This document shows, piece after piece, positions 1-8,542 of a stretch of DNA of 64,000 nucleotides. This stretch comes from Halobellus sp. Atlit-31R. Lineage in GTDB: Archaea > Halobacteriota > Halobacteria > Halobacteriales > Haloferacaceae. Below the pieces are notes generated by a model. That model did no database searches, was not told the DNA's origin, and was given only the letters and a program-made list of their open reading frames with translations. Position numbers and translations under genes: made by a program. The first letter of the stretch is position 1, and each line of letters starts with the position of its first letter. The DNA is taken from assembly GCA_003665935.1 (NCBI GenBank), contig QPLR01000001.1, forward strand, positions 1 through 64,000. The letters run 5' to 3'.

Positions 1-217
1 CCTCGAACTCCTCGCGACGCTGCTCGAAGGCGACGAACTCGGACGTACAGACGGGCGTGAAGTCGCCCGGATGACTGAACAGGACGAGCCACTGTCCCTC
101 GTAGTCGTCCGGAATCGTCAGTTCGCCGTGGCTCGTCTCCACCGTAAGCTGCGGGAACTGATCGCCGATTCCGGGTGTCTCGCCCGACTCGACCGCGTCC
201 GCCGTAGGCTCTGTCAT
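1..217 (-). CDS. Peroxiredoxin (AhpC/TSA family), 3' part outside window
   Basis: Only the first 72 residues are present; the gene runs off the left edge. The protein opens with a short acidic leader, then the peroxiredoxin fold with the peroxidatic-cysteine motif [14 protein letters not shown] Pro-x-x-x-Thr-Pro/Val-Cys context like this marks thiol peroxidases that reduce H2O2 and organic peroxides in the cytosol. Whether it is a 1-Cys (Prx6-like) or 2-Cys enzyme cannot be told because the C-terminus is missing. It is upstream of, and on the same strand as, nothing visible here; the sulfur-oxidation genes that follow suggest a shared oxidant or persulfide theme, which is inference. The start is the ATG at 217. 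Confidence 0.9.
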   Translation of the reverse strand, partial: MTEPTADAVESGETPGIGDQFPQLTVETSHGELTIPDDYEGQWLVLFSHPGDFTPVCTSEFVAFEQRREEFE

Positions 218-389
218 TGCAGTTCCGGCTTGGGACGTGACCTATTAAGCCGGCGCTGTAGAGCCCAAATTTTCACCCTCTGGAGAAAGATTTTCGAAGA
301 ACAGAACAAAATGTCCGCAGAAGACGTATCTCGTTTTTGTGGTGTCGAAACCTAATGGACCCCAGGGTAAAAAACCAATCGGTCCTGGG

Positions 390-1226
390 TCACTCGGTGT
401 CGTCGAAGTCCACGCTACCGAGACCGCGTGCCGCGGCGATCAGTCGACCGAGTGCGCGCCGGACGTCGGCGTCGAACAACGCGCCGATGAGTCCAAAGAA
501 TCCGACGGGCTTCGGATCCTCCTGAGCAAGCCCGTCGACGGTCTCGTCGAGCGCTTTGGTGACTTTCGGATCGCCCAGCGTCTCTACGAGCGCGACCATA
601 TTGCCCGCATTCCGACCCAGTTCGTACATATCGACGTCGCTCTCGGCGTGGGCGTCGGCGAAGCCGGCCGCCGCCATCCGAAAGTCGCGGATGACGTCGC
701 GGTTGTCCTGGGCGGCCTCGCGAAGCTCCGGCGTGAGCTCCATCGCGAGATCGTACGTCGCGTCGAGCAGATCGAGCAGTTCGATCAGCGTGTCCGCGTT
801 CTCACCCAGGCGTTCGAGCAGGATGATCGTCTCTTCTTTCTCCAAGGAGAGACGGAGCCGTTCCAGCACTTCGCGGTTCTCCTGGACGACGAACCGCAGC
901 TCCGGTACGAGGTCGTCGGCGAGGTCCTTCGACGCCGCGAGGATGTCGAGAAGTTCCAAGAGGGTGTCCGATTCCTCCCCGACTTTCGTCAGCAGCGTGA
1001 GCGTCTCCTCACGCTCGAACGCCACACGGAGTTCGCCGATCGGTTCGCGGTTCTCGCGAACCGTCTCGCGGAGTTCGGGAACGAGATCCTCGGCGAGATC
1101 CTCCGTGACTGCGAGCATCCGGAGGAGCTCGGCGAGCTCGTCGGCGTTCTCGTCGATCGTTCGGAGGAGCTCCTCTCGATTCTCGATCGACGTCTCGGCG
1201 TCGAGGGTCCCATTTTCGCTCGCCAT
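390..1226 (-). CDS. DUF1641-like helical-repeat protein, SQR partner
   Basis: 278 residues, very acidic and almost wholly helical. Three tandem copies of a roughly 50-residue unit are visible, each carrying a DLxxDL/ELxPELR core followed by ENRE/DNRD, at about residues 43-65, 94-117 and 146-168. The last third has a GFFGLIGALFDADV segment typical of the DUF1641 family. The start codon lies two bases after the stop of the flavoprotein gene at 1229-2407, so the two are surely co-transcribed. DUF1641 proteins commonly sit beside sulfide:quinone-reductase-like flavoproteins. A role as membrane or partner scaffold for that enzyme is inference; no catalytic residues can be recognised. Confidence 0.75.
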   Translation of the reverse strand: MASENGTLDAETSIENREELLRTIDENADELAELLRMLAVTEDLAEDLVPELRETVRENREPIGELRVAFEREETLTLLTKVGEESDTLLELLDILAASKDLADDLVPELRFVVQENREVLERLRLSLEKEETIILLERLGENADTLIELLDLLDATYDLAMELTPELREAAQDNRDVIRDFRMAAAGFADAHAESDVDMYELGRNAGNMVALVETLGDPKVTKALDETVDGLAQEDPKPVGFFGLIGALFDADVRRALGRLIAAARGLGSVDFDDTE

Positions 1227-1228
1227 AA

Positions 1229-2407
1229 TCAGGGGAGCGGGTCGTACCCGTGAAGCCAGGCGTTCCAGAAGACGCCGGGAAGGATGTTGATGTCCATGAT
1301 CCAGTTCATCCGGCTCTCGACGGGCGCGGAGATGCTCTCTTCGTAGTCGAACTCGGCGATCATCGCCTTACCTTTCTTCGTGAGGAGCGGGCACGCCGCG
1401 TATCCCTTGTAGCTGGCCGTCTGCGGGCGACCCTCTATGTGGGATTCGAGGTTGTCGACGAGCACGTGCGCCTGCTTTCGCGCCGCGGCCGCCGTCTTGG
1501 CGTTCGGCGTGTTGGCGCCGTCGCCGAGCGCGAAGACGTCGTCGTACTCGGTGTGTTGGAGCGTGTGCTTGTCGACGGTGATGTACTCGCCGTCGTGGTC
1601 CACGTCGCCCTCGGCCAGCGGGGAGTTCTCGGTGATCGCCTCCTGGCCGTACTGCGGTGGCACGGGCGCGTAGAAGTCGTACTCCTGAGTCTCGCCGTCC
1701 TCGGAGTAGATGACCTGCTCTTCGGGGTCGACTTCACTGACCGTGAAGCCGCCGCGGAAGTCGATGTCGCGGTTGCTCCAGATCTCTTCGAGTTTCTCGC
1801 GGTACGGTGAGACGCCGAAGACGGCGTCGCCGCCCTTCGTCATCACCACGTCGACGTCGTCGCGGATCCCCTGTCGGCGGAAGTAGTCCTCCGCGAGCAT
1901 CGCCATCTTCAGCGGCGCGCCACCGCACTTGATCGGCGTGTCGGGGACGCTGACGACGAAGGTACCGCCGTCGAACTCCTGGAGCGCCTCGCGCATCTGC
2001 ATCGCCGCATCGAAGTAGTAGAAGGGGAACACCGAGTCGGTGTCCTGCCACCCCTCCATCATCCCGGGCGTCGCTTCCGCGGCGAGCCGGTGTCCGAGCG
2101 AGACGACGAGGTAGTCGTACGACAGCTCGCCGTCCGCGAGGCCGACGGTCTTCGTCTCCGGATCGACTCCTGTTACTTCGCCCTGAAGGAACTCGACGCC
2201 GCTCTGCATTACCTCGCTCACGTCGCGGAACTGGTCGTCCGGCTCCATATAGCCGAACGGCAGCAGGTAGTACGACGGCTGGTATGCGGTTTGGGTACTC
2301 TTGTCGACGATAGTGATCTCTGCGTCACTACTGTCCAGTCGACGCCGGAGCATATTGGCGGACATCGTGCCACCGACCCCAGCACCGAGCACTACTATGT
2401 GGTCCAT
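1229..2407 (-). CDS. FAD-dependent oxidoreductase, sulfide:quinone oxidoreductase type
   Basis: 392 residues from the ATG at 2407; a GTG two codons earlier is possible. The N-terminal dinucleotide fold GAGVGG (about residues 8-13) binds FAD, and a second FAD motif, FALGDGANTPN, lies near residue 300. Two cysteines fit the redox pair of sulfide:quinone oxidoreductases: Cys161 in IKCGGAP and Cys339 in YAACPLLT. The enzyme would oxidise sulfide to sulfane sulfur or polysulfide and pass electrons to menaquinone at the membrane. The hydrophobic C-terminus (MNWIMDINILPGVFW) could be the membrane-contact helix. The co-transcribed DUF1641 gene and the neighbouring rhodanese genes support a sulfide role over NADH dehydrogenase type 2. 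Confidence 0.82.
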   Translation of the reverse strand: MDHIVVLGAGVGGTMSANMLRRRLDSSDAEITIVDKSTQTAYQPSYYLLPFGYMEPDDQFRDVSEVMQSGVEFLQGEVTGVDPETKTVGLADGELSYDYLVVSLGHRLAAEATPGMMEGWQDTDSVFPFYYFDAAMQMREALQEFDGGTFVVSVPDTPIKCGGAPLKMAMLAEDYFRRQGIRDDVDVVMTKGGDAVFGVSPYREKLEEIWSNRDIDFRGGFTVSEVDPEEQVIYSEDGETQEYDFYAPVPPQYGQEAITENSPLAEGDVDHDGEYITVDKHTLQHTEYDDVFALGDGANTPNAKTAAAARKQAHVLVDNLESHIEGRPQTASYKGYAACPLLTKKGKAMIAEFDYEESISAPVESRMNWIMDINILPGVFWNAWLHGYDPLP

Positions 2408-2633
2408 AGCCACTTGTGATTACGCCGAGATCCACCTGAATGGTGACTTACCCGACGAATTTTTGGTAATTTAACACACATATCGCGATGCACCGGAGAT
2501 TACTGCTGCTAGGTCAAAAGTGTATCCTGCAGTTCGTTCGACCGAGGACGCCGGGGCAGGCGCTGTAATGGGGTCGAAGCCGGGAGCCCTCGGGCGAACG
2601 GAGCGGAATGCCGTGTAGCCGGCGCGTCGCTCG

Positions 2634-3716
2634 CTACTCGTCGTCCGGTGTCTCGACCGGGACGTCGACGAGGTTCCCCCACTCGGACCAGGAGCCGTCG
2701 TAGTTCGAGACATCGGGATATCCGAGTAGTTCCGAGAGCGCGAACCACACGAGGCCGGACCGCTCGCCGATGTTACAGTAGACGATGATCTCGTCGGTCG
2801 GATCGATGTCGGCCTCGGCGAACGGTCGTTCGAGTGCGCGCGCGTGCTCGAAGCGCCCGCACTCGCGGACGACGCTCGTCCACTCGATGTTGACCGTGTG
2901 CGGGATGTGACCACTCGCGCGCGCCGGGTCGTCGGTTTCGCCACGGTACTCCTCGGGCGACCGGACGTCGACGATCGCGACGTCCTCGGAGAGCGCGTCG
3001 CGGACGTCGCGACGGTGCGCGCGGATCCGATCGTTCGGCGGGTACGCCTCATAGTCGACCGACGTGACCGTCGGCTCCGACGTCGTCGTCGGGTAGTCGT
3101 TCTCCTCCCAGTAGCGCTTCCCCCCGTTGAGGAGGCGGACGTCCCGGTGCTGGTAGTACTTGAGCGTCCAGTAGACGAACGCGGCGAACTCGTTGTAGCC
3201 GTCGCTGTAGAGCACGACTGTCGAGTCCGGCGTGATGCCGCGCTCGCCGAGCACGGTCTCGAGCCGGTCGCCGTCCGGGATGACACGACGCCCCGACGCC
3301 GAGAAGTCCCGGCGGGGGTCGAGTTCGATCGCGCCCGGAATGTGGCCTTCGTCGTACTCCGTCGACACTTCGACCAGACGGAGGTCCGGATCGTCCGCCT
3401 TGAAATCCGGTATCTCTCTGGCGAGGAAGTCGGGTTTTACCAGTACCGACTCCGAGTATCCGGTTCGGTCGTCGCCGATCGACCGCTGTTGGATGCTGTA
3501 ACAGGTCTGACGGCCGTCGTGGAGCGCCGGTGCCGATTGGATGAGGTCGGCGTCTTCGAGCTCGTTGAGGCCGTACCTGGCTGTTCGGGACGACAGGAGC
3601 GTCTCCTCTGTGATCTGTTTCAACGTCATCGACCCCTCGCCCGAGAGGACGTGATAGATGAACTTCGAACTGGGCGGCAGGTCTGACAGTGATTCCTCGA
3701 CCCCATTATATTGCAT
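2634..3716 (-). CDS. Winged-helix/tandem-rhodanese fusion, putative sulfur-responsive regulator
   Basis: 360 residues. Residues 1-75 form a winged helix-turn-helix like archaeal TrmB/MarR-type regulators (TLKQITEETLLSSRTARYGL is the recognition region). Two rhodanese domains follow: about 95-215, where the catalytic position holds Ser171 (VLYSDGYNE), and about 230-350, where Cys314 sits in a normal loop (YCNIGERS). This copies the layout of thiosulfate/3-mercaptopyruvate sulfurtransferases, with an inactive first domain and an active second one. The DNA-binding N-terminus suggests a transcription factor that senses sulfane sulfur by persulfidation of Cys314; that is inference. It is divergent from the persulfide dioxygenase and lies upstream of the SQR gene on the same strand, so both are natural targets. 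Confidence 0.8.
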   Translation of the reverse strand: MQYNGVEESLSDLPPSSKFIYHVLSGEGSMTLKQITEETLLSSRTARYGLNELEDADLIQSAPALHDGRQTCYSIQQRSIGDDRTGYSESVLVKPDFLAREIPDFKADDPDLRLVEVSTEYDEGHIPGAIELDPRRDFSASGRRVIPDGDRLETVLGERGITPDSTVVLYSDGYNEFAAFVYWTLKYYQHRDVRLLNGGKRYWEENDYPTTTSEPTVTSVDYEAYPPNDRIRAHRRDVRDALSEDVAIVDVRSPEEYRGETDDPARASGHIPHTVNIEWTSVVRECGRFEHARALERPFAEADIDPTDEIIVYCNIGERSGLVWFALSELLGYPDVSNYDGSWSEWGNLVDVPVETPDDE

Positions 3717-3902
3717 TTTCTATACAATACAATTTTTGGGAGCGTAGATACAAGACGTTATTGGTGGTTCCCGGAGTATTAAAGTAATCGACTGCCCGTA
3801 CTGTGCGAAGCCCGCCGAAAGATGGTACAATAATCTCTGGTTCTTCGCTGTGGGACAGTCCATCGCCCCGCACTTACACAAAATATTCTCCCTGCTGGAA
3901 AT

Positions 3903-3931
3903 GGTTTAGGTACTGGTCTACAATACCGTAC
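3903..3931 (+). promoter_or_regulatory. Core promoter and dyad of the persulfide dioxygenase gene
   Basis: A TATA-like GGTTTAGG (3903-3910) lies about 30 bases before the ATG at 3937, consistent with a leaderless transcript. Between it and the start codon is a dyad, GTACTGGT (3910-3917) and ACCGTAC (3925-3931), placed where a repressor would cover the start site. The heptamer TACAATA occurs three times in the 220-base divergent region (3723-3729, 3826-3832, and with one base of play near 3919-3925). These are candidate sites for the adjacent winged-helix protein. Confidence 0.4.
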
Positions 3932-3936
3932 TGACG

Positions 3937-5112
3937 ATGGTCGAGACAATCACCGCCGAAGAACTGCGAGACATGATCGACGCCGACGAGGACTTCGTCC
4001 TCTTCGACTCGCGAGATCCGGAGTCCTTCGAGGACTGGCACATCGCCGAAGCGCAGAACGTGGAGTATTCGGGCTCCGACGACGAACTCGTCGGCGAGTT
4101 CGACGAAGACGATATCGGGGCCGGCGACACGGTCGTAACGATCTGTGCGACTGGAAGCTCCGCGCGAAGCTTTGCGGAGTATCTCGAGCGCGAGGGCTAC
4201 GCGCACGACGTCAAGACCGTCGACGGCGGGATGGAAGCCTGGAGTATGGTCTACGACGTGGCTCCGATCGCGACGTCTAACGACGATCTGGTCGTCCTCC
4301 AACTCCAGCGTCGCTCGAAGGGCTGTCTGGGGTACGTCGTCGGCTCCAAGTCCGCCGGCGAGGCGGCGCTCATCGACGTCACCCGCGCCACGGACGAGTA
4401 CGTCGACGCGGCCAACGAGCGCGGTCTGAAGGTCACACACATCTTCGACACGCACATCCACGCGGACCACATCTCCGGCGGTCGCAAGCTCGCCGACAAG
4501 CTCGACGTGCCGTATCACCTCGGTGCGCCCGCAGAGACGCGTGACCCGCAGTTCGAGTTCGACGCCGTCGAACCCAACGACGCAGTCGAAATCGGTGACG
4601 TCGAGATCAAGGCCGTCCACACGCCCGGTCACACGACGGGGATGACGTCGTACCTCGTCGACGACGAGGCCCTGATGACGGGCGACACGCTGTTCGTCGA
4701 GTCCATCGGCCGGACGGAGCTCCAGTTCGCCGACAAGGACGCCCGCGACGGCGCTCGCGTCCAGTACAACACGCTTCAGAACGTCATTATGACCGAACCG
4801 AACGACGTGAAGATCCTGCCGGGCCACTTCTCGGTCACCAACGACGGCGAGTACGTCGACGTGACGCCCGGTCAGCCGATGTTCTCGACCGTCGGCTACA
4901 TCTGGGAGAACAACACGCTCGTCCGACAGTCCGAGGACGAGTTCGTCGAGCACATGTTCGAGAACCTCCCGTCGAAGCCGCCGAACTACGAGCAGGTCAT
5001 CGCGACGAACGCCGGCGAGTACGAGCCCGAGGACGAGAGCGAAGAGACCGAACTCGAACTCGGCCCGAACCGCTGTGCGGCCACCGAAGAGAGCGCGGTC
5101 GCCGACGACTGA
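3937..5112 (+). CDS. Rhodanese-metallo-beta-lactamase fusion, persulfide dioxygenase type
   Basis: 391 residues. Residues 1-105 are a rhodanese domain with Cys70 in TICATGSS. Residues 115-365 are a metallo-beta-lactamase hydrolase with the metal motif HIHADH (173-178), then HTPGHTTG, the ligand Asp in MTGDTLF and His in LPGHFS. The ETHE1/Blh family of this type uses one Fe(II) to oxidise glutathione-like or low-molecular-weight persulfide to sulfite; haloarchaea would use gamma-glutamylcysteine or coenzyme A as the thiol carrier, which is inference. In other persulfide dioxygenases the rhodanese follows or is separate; here it comes first. It sits opposite the winged-helix-rhodanese protein and near SQR, making a sulfide-to-sulfite route. 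Confidence 0.85.
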   Translation: MVETITAEELRDMIDADEDFVLFDSRDPESFEDWHIAEAQNVEYSGSDDELVGEFDEDDIGAGDTVVTICATGSSARSFAEYLEREGYAHDVKTVDGGMEAWSMVYDVAPIATSNDDLVVLQLQRRSKGCLGYVVGSKSAGEAALIDVTRATDEYVDAANERGLKVTHIFDTHIHADHISGGRKLADKLDVPYHLGAPAETRDPQFEFDAVEPNDAVEIGDVEIKAVHTPGHTTGMTSYLVDDEALMTGDTLFVESIGRTELQFADKDARDGARVQYNTLQNVIMTEPNDVKILPGHFSVTNDGEYVDVTPGQPMFSTVGYIWENNTLVRQSEDEFVEHMFENLPSKPPNYEQVIATNAGEYEPEDESEETELELGPNRCAATEESAVADD

Positions 5113-5328
5113 TCGGCGCGGCCTCTCCGTAGTCCCCACTCGCACGCGGTAACTCGACCACCCGTCTCTTGGTGCGTCGAGACGCTGTTTCCACGAGGGT
5201 CGGTCCTGCCTGGAAACGACCGCTGTTTTGCTCCGCCGCTCGCTTTCTGCCGATCGCTGCCGCCTCCGCGACCAGCGGCGTCGCTGTGGATGCACAGCGT
5301 CTTACTCGTGCGGACCGAGCGCCACACG

Positions 5329-6417
5329 ATGACAGATTCGCTTTTCACGCCGCTCACGCTCGCCGGAACCACCATCCCGAATCGGGTGGCGATGTCTCCG
5401 ATGTGCCAGTACTCTGCCCCGGAGGGCCGCGCGACCGACTGGCACCGGGTCCACCTCGGGAGCCGGGCCGTCGGCGGGGCGGGTGTCGTGATGACCGAGG
5501 CGACCGCGGTGTCGCCCGCCGGTCGAATCTCGCCCACGGACCTCGGGATCTGGTCTGACGAGCACGCCGAGGCGCTCCGCGACACGGTCGCGTTCGTCCG
5601 GGAGCAGGGCAGCGTCCCCGGTATCCAGTTGGCGCACGCGGGTCGGAAGGGGAGCACCGTCCCGCCGTGGGACGGCGGCGGCCCGATCCCGCCCGCGGAC
5701 GGCGGTTGGGAGACGCTCGCGCCGAGTGCGGACCCCTATCCGCACCCCGACGGCGAGCCCGTCCCGACCCGAGAGATGAGCCACGACGACATCGACCGCG
5801 TGACCGCGCAGTTCCGGCGCGCCGCCGAGCGCGCACGCGACGTCGGGTTTCAGATCGCCGAAGTGCACCTGGCTCACGGCTACCTGCTCCACGAATTCCT
5901 CTCGCCAGTCACCAACCACCGCGGCGACGAGTACGGCGGCTCCTTCGAGAACCGGGCGCGCTTCTCTCTGGAGGTGACCCGCGCCGTCCGCGAGGTCTGG
6001 CCGGACGACCGCCCCGTGTTCGTGCGTATCTCGGCGACCGACTGGCTCCCCGACAGGGAGTCGTGGACGCTCGACGACTCCGCGCGGCTCGCGCCGCTGC
6101 TCGCGGACGCGGGCGCGGATCTGATCGACGTCAGCTCCGGCGGGATCCACCCCGACCAGCAGATTCCGGAGACCGGTCCGGGCTATCAGATCCCCTACGC
6201 CGAGCGCGTGAACGGCGCGACGGACGTCGCCGTCGGCGCTGTCGGCGGGATCACCACCCCCCAGCAGGCGGACCAGCTAGTCCGTAACGGCCGCGCGGAT
6301 CTGGCGATCGTCGGGCGCGAGCATCTCCGAAACCCCTACTTCGCGCTGGAGGCGGCCCACGAACTCGGCGTCGACGTCGAGTGGCCGAAACAGTACGAAC
6401 GCGGCCGGTTCAGGTAG
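5329..6417 (+). CDS. NADH:flavin oxidoreductase, old yellow enzyme family (YqjM-like)
   Basis: 362 residues from the ATG at 5329; an in-frame ATG at 5290 would add a non-conserved leader. It is an FMN TIM barrel. The N-terminal MSPMCQYSA carries the cysteine that distinguishes the YqjM/xenobiotic-reductase branch. HAGRKGS and the pair EVHLAHGYLLHEF / GGSFENRARF are family signatures for FMN and substrate binding. The enzyme reduces activated C=C bonds of enones and similar electrophiles with NAD(P)H in the cytosol. It stands alone, so its physiological substrate is not shown by context. Confidence 0.9.
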   Translation: MTDSLFTPLTLAGTTIPNRVAMSPMCQYSAPEGRATDWHRVHLGSRAVGGAGVVMTEATAVSPAGRISPTDLGIWSDEHAEALRDTVAFVREQGSVPGIQLAHAGRKGSTVPPWDGGGPIPPADGGWETLAPSADPYPHPDGEPVPTREMSHDDIDRVTAQFRRAAERARDVGFQIAEVHLAHGYLLHEFLSPVTNHRGDEYGGSFENRARFSLEVTRAVREVWPDDRPVFVRISATDWLPDRESWTLDDSARLAPLLADAGADLIDVSSGGIHPDQQIPETGPGYQIPYAERVNGATDVAVGAVGGITTPQQADQLVRNGRADLAIVGREHLRNPYFALEAAHELGVDVEWPKQYERGRFR

Positions 6418-6488
6418 TCCGGATCCCACCTCGGAGCCGGGGGCCGACGGGCGTACACGCTTTTCAGCGGCCGACACCAAGGTCGGGT

Positions 6489-7430
6489 ATGGCTTCACGA
6501 GACCCCGCCGAGCAGGATCTCCGTACGCTCCTCGACGACCTCGATCGGACGCTCGCGGACCTCCGCGACGAGCTTCGGGACTCCGACGGCACTACTCGCC
6601 GACGCGGCGACGCGATAGTCGACCGTCGCTCCGGTGGACGCCGCGATCGGCGGGAACGGCCCGGTCCGCGACCGCCGTCGCTCTCGGAACTGGTCCGCTT
6701 CACCGAGCAGTACACGCTGCCGACGCTCATCGCGACGCTGGAGACGGCGATTCAGTCGCTCGAACTGCTCCGCGGGATGCTCCGCCTCGCGGACCCCGAC
6801 CGGTCGATGTTCGACCCCGACGAGCGGGGAGAGCGGTCCCCGACCCGTCTGAGTGACGGCGTCGCTGACGTCGGACGCGGTGCCGTCACCGGCGTCGAGC
6901 GCGCGCTCTCGGAACTGCAGACCGCGCTCTCGGAGTCGGACCTGCCGGAGGATCAGCCCTCGCGCGAACTCCTCGAAGACGCCCGACGGCTCTCCGAGGA
7001 GGTCTCCTCGCGTCTCGCGGAGACGGCCCGAAGCGACGACGCCGGACGATACGGCTCCCGTCGCGACGAGCGCGCATCGGCGACGAGCGCGAGTGACGCC
7101 GCCGACCGAGAACGCTCGGGATCCACCGGGAGAGAGCGATCGGCGGGCGTCGAGATCGACGTCACGGGCGAAGGCGGCGACCGGGACAGCAGTGGCAGCG
7201 GCGGTAGCGAGACGCACGCCGACCCCGCGTCCGCGGAGACGCCCGAAGTCGACGTCGAAGCCGAGTTGGCGTCGATCAAGAGCGAGGTCGAACCGCGGGA
7301 CGCGCGGTCCGACGAGGGTGGAGACGCCGAAAGTGGAGACGCTGAGAGCGAAGACGCCCAGAGCGACGCAGGGAGCGGCAACGCCGCCGAGAGCGGCGAC
7401 GACGGGCGCGACGCCGACTCGGAGCGCTGA
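6489..7430 (+). CDS. Haloarchaeal hypothetical protein, helical with acidic low-complexity tail
   Basis: 313 residues from the ATG at 6489. The first 130 residues hold a helical region with a conserved-looking core (LSELVRFTEQYTLPTLIATL, then LLRGMLRLADPDR). A second helical block around 155-215 is followed by about 100 residues rich in Asp, Glu, Ser and Gly with many EDA/GDAES repeats, surely disordered. There is no signal peptide or membrane segment. I do not recognise a function. The next gene starts about 200 bases downstream, so it is likely monocistronic. Confidence 0.75.
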   Translation: MASRDPAEQDLRTLLDDLDRTLADLRDELRDSDGTTRRRGDAIVDRRSGGRRDRRERPGPRPPSLSELVRFTEQYTLPTLIATLETAIQSLELLRGMLRLADPDRSMFDPDERGERSPTRLSDGVADVGRGAVTGVERALSELQTALSESDLPEDQPSRELLEDARRLSEEVSSRLAETARSDDAGRYGSRRDERASATSASDAADRERSGSTGRERSAGVEIDVTGEGGDRDSSGSGGSETHADPASAETPEVDVEAELASIKSEVEPRDARSDEGGDAESGDAESEDAQSDAGSGNAAESGDDGRDADSER

Positions 7431-7636
7431 TCGCGTACCGTCTAAAGCTAGAGGGCGGAAGCCGTACCGCGCGGCGAACCCCGCGGCGACGCCCACGCGA
7501 CGCCCACGCGACGGAACCGTCGTCTGCGGAGTCGATCGCTCTCCCGACGGACGAACCGGGCGTGCAAGCGCGATTCCACCCGGACCAGCGGACGGAATCC
7601 GAACGGCTTACCACCGGGAGGGTCCGATCCGGTGAT

Positions 7637-8542
7637 ATGACAGCGGCACTCGTCGCCGAGGACGTTCGGAAGTCCTACGGCGACGTGACGGCCCTCGACG
7701 GCGTTTCGCTGGCGATCGAACCCGGGGAGGTGTTCGGTCTCGTCGGCCCGAACGGGGCCGGGAAGACGACACTCGTCCGCGCGCTGACCGGCACCACCGA
7801 AGTCGACGGAGAGGTCTCCGTGCTGGGGAGCGCCCCCACAGCGGTCGAGAAGTCGAAGATCGGACTGCTCCCGCAGTCGTTCTCGCCGGCCGGCCGACTC
7901 ACGGCGCGCGAACTGATCCGACAGTACGCCGGCCTGTACGACTCGGCGCGTGACCCCGACGCTGTCCTCGCCGACGTCGGCATCGAGGGCGACACGGCCG
8001 AGCAGTGGTACGAGACGCTCTCGGGCGGGCAACAGCGCCGCGTCTGCGTCGCGATCGCGCTCGTGAACGACCCCGACGTGCTCTTCCTCGACGAGCCGAC
8101 GACCGGGATCGACCCCGCGGGGCGGCGCGCGCTGTGGGAGCTGCTCGAAGGCCTCTCCTCCGGCGGCACGACCGTGCTGCTCACGAGCCACTCGATGGCG
8201 GAGGTCGAGCGGCTCTCGGACCGCGTCGGCTTCCTGTGTGACGGTCGACTCGCCGCACGCGGGCCGCCGCACGAACTGGTCGCCACCCACGGCGGGGAAA
8301 GCCGGCTCCTCTTCGAGACCGATGCCGCCGCCGCTCCCGCGACCGCCGACCTCGACTACGACGTGTCCGCGCGAAACGGCCACCTCGTCGTCGAAGGCGT
8401 CGGCCCGCGTGACATCGGAGACGTCGTCGCCGCCTTCGAGAGTCGGGGCGTCGACTTCGAATCGCTGACGTGGAAACAGCCCGATCTCGAGGACGTGTAT
8501 CTGGAACTCACCGGCGAGTCGTTCGAGGTGATGGGAGAATGA
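7637..8542 (+). CDS. ABC transporter ATP-binding protein (ABC-2 exporter)
   Basis: 301 residues from the ATG at 7637. All nucleotide-binding motifs are present: Walker A GPNGAGKTT, Q-loop LLPQSF, signature LSGGQQRR, Walker B VLFLDEPTTGIDP and the H-loop TSHSM. The C-terminal 80 residues form the small extra domain common in CcmA/DrrA-like export ATPases. Its stop overlaps the start of the permease gene (ATGA at 8539-8542), so the two make one exporter of the ABC-2 class. The substrate, perhaps a drug or lipid, cannot be deduced. Confidence 0.93.
   Translation: MTAALVAEDVRKSYGDVTALDGVSLAIEPGEVFGLVGPNGAGKTTLVRALTGTTEVDGEVSVLGSAPTAVEKSKIGLLPQSFSPAGRLTARELIRQYAGLYDSARDPDAVLADVGIEGDTAEQWYETLSGGQQRRVCVAIALVNDPDVLFLDEPTTGIDPAGRRALWELLEGLSSGGTTVLLTSHSMAEVERLSDRVGFLCDGRLAARGPPHELVATHGGESRLLFETDAAAAPATADLDYDVSARNGHLVVEGVGPRDIGDVVAAFESRGVDFESLTWKQPDLEDVYLELTGESFEVMGE

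Noticed and set aside
3741..3909. An open plus-strand frame with CPYC in the divergent regulator/dioxygenase gap
   Set aside because: No start codon in a sensible place and the DNA is AT-rich control region; the motif is probably chance.
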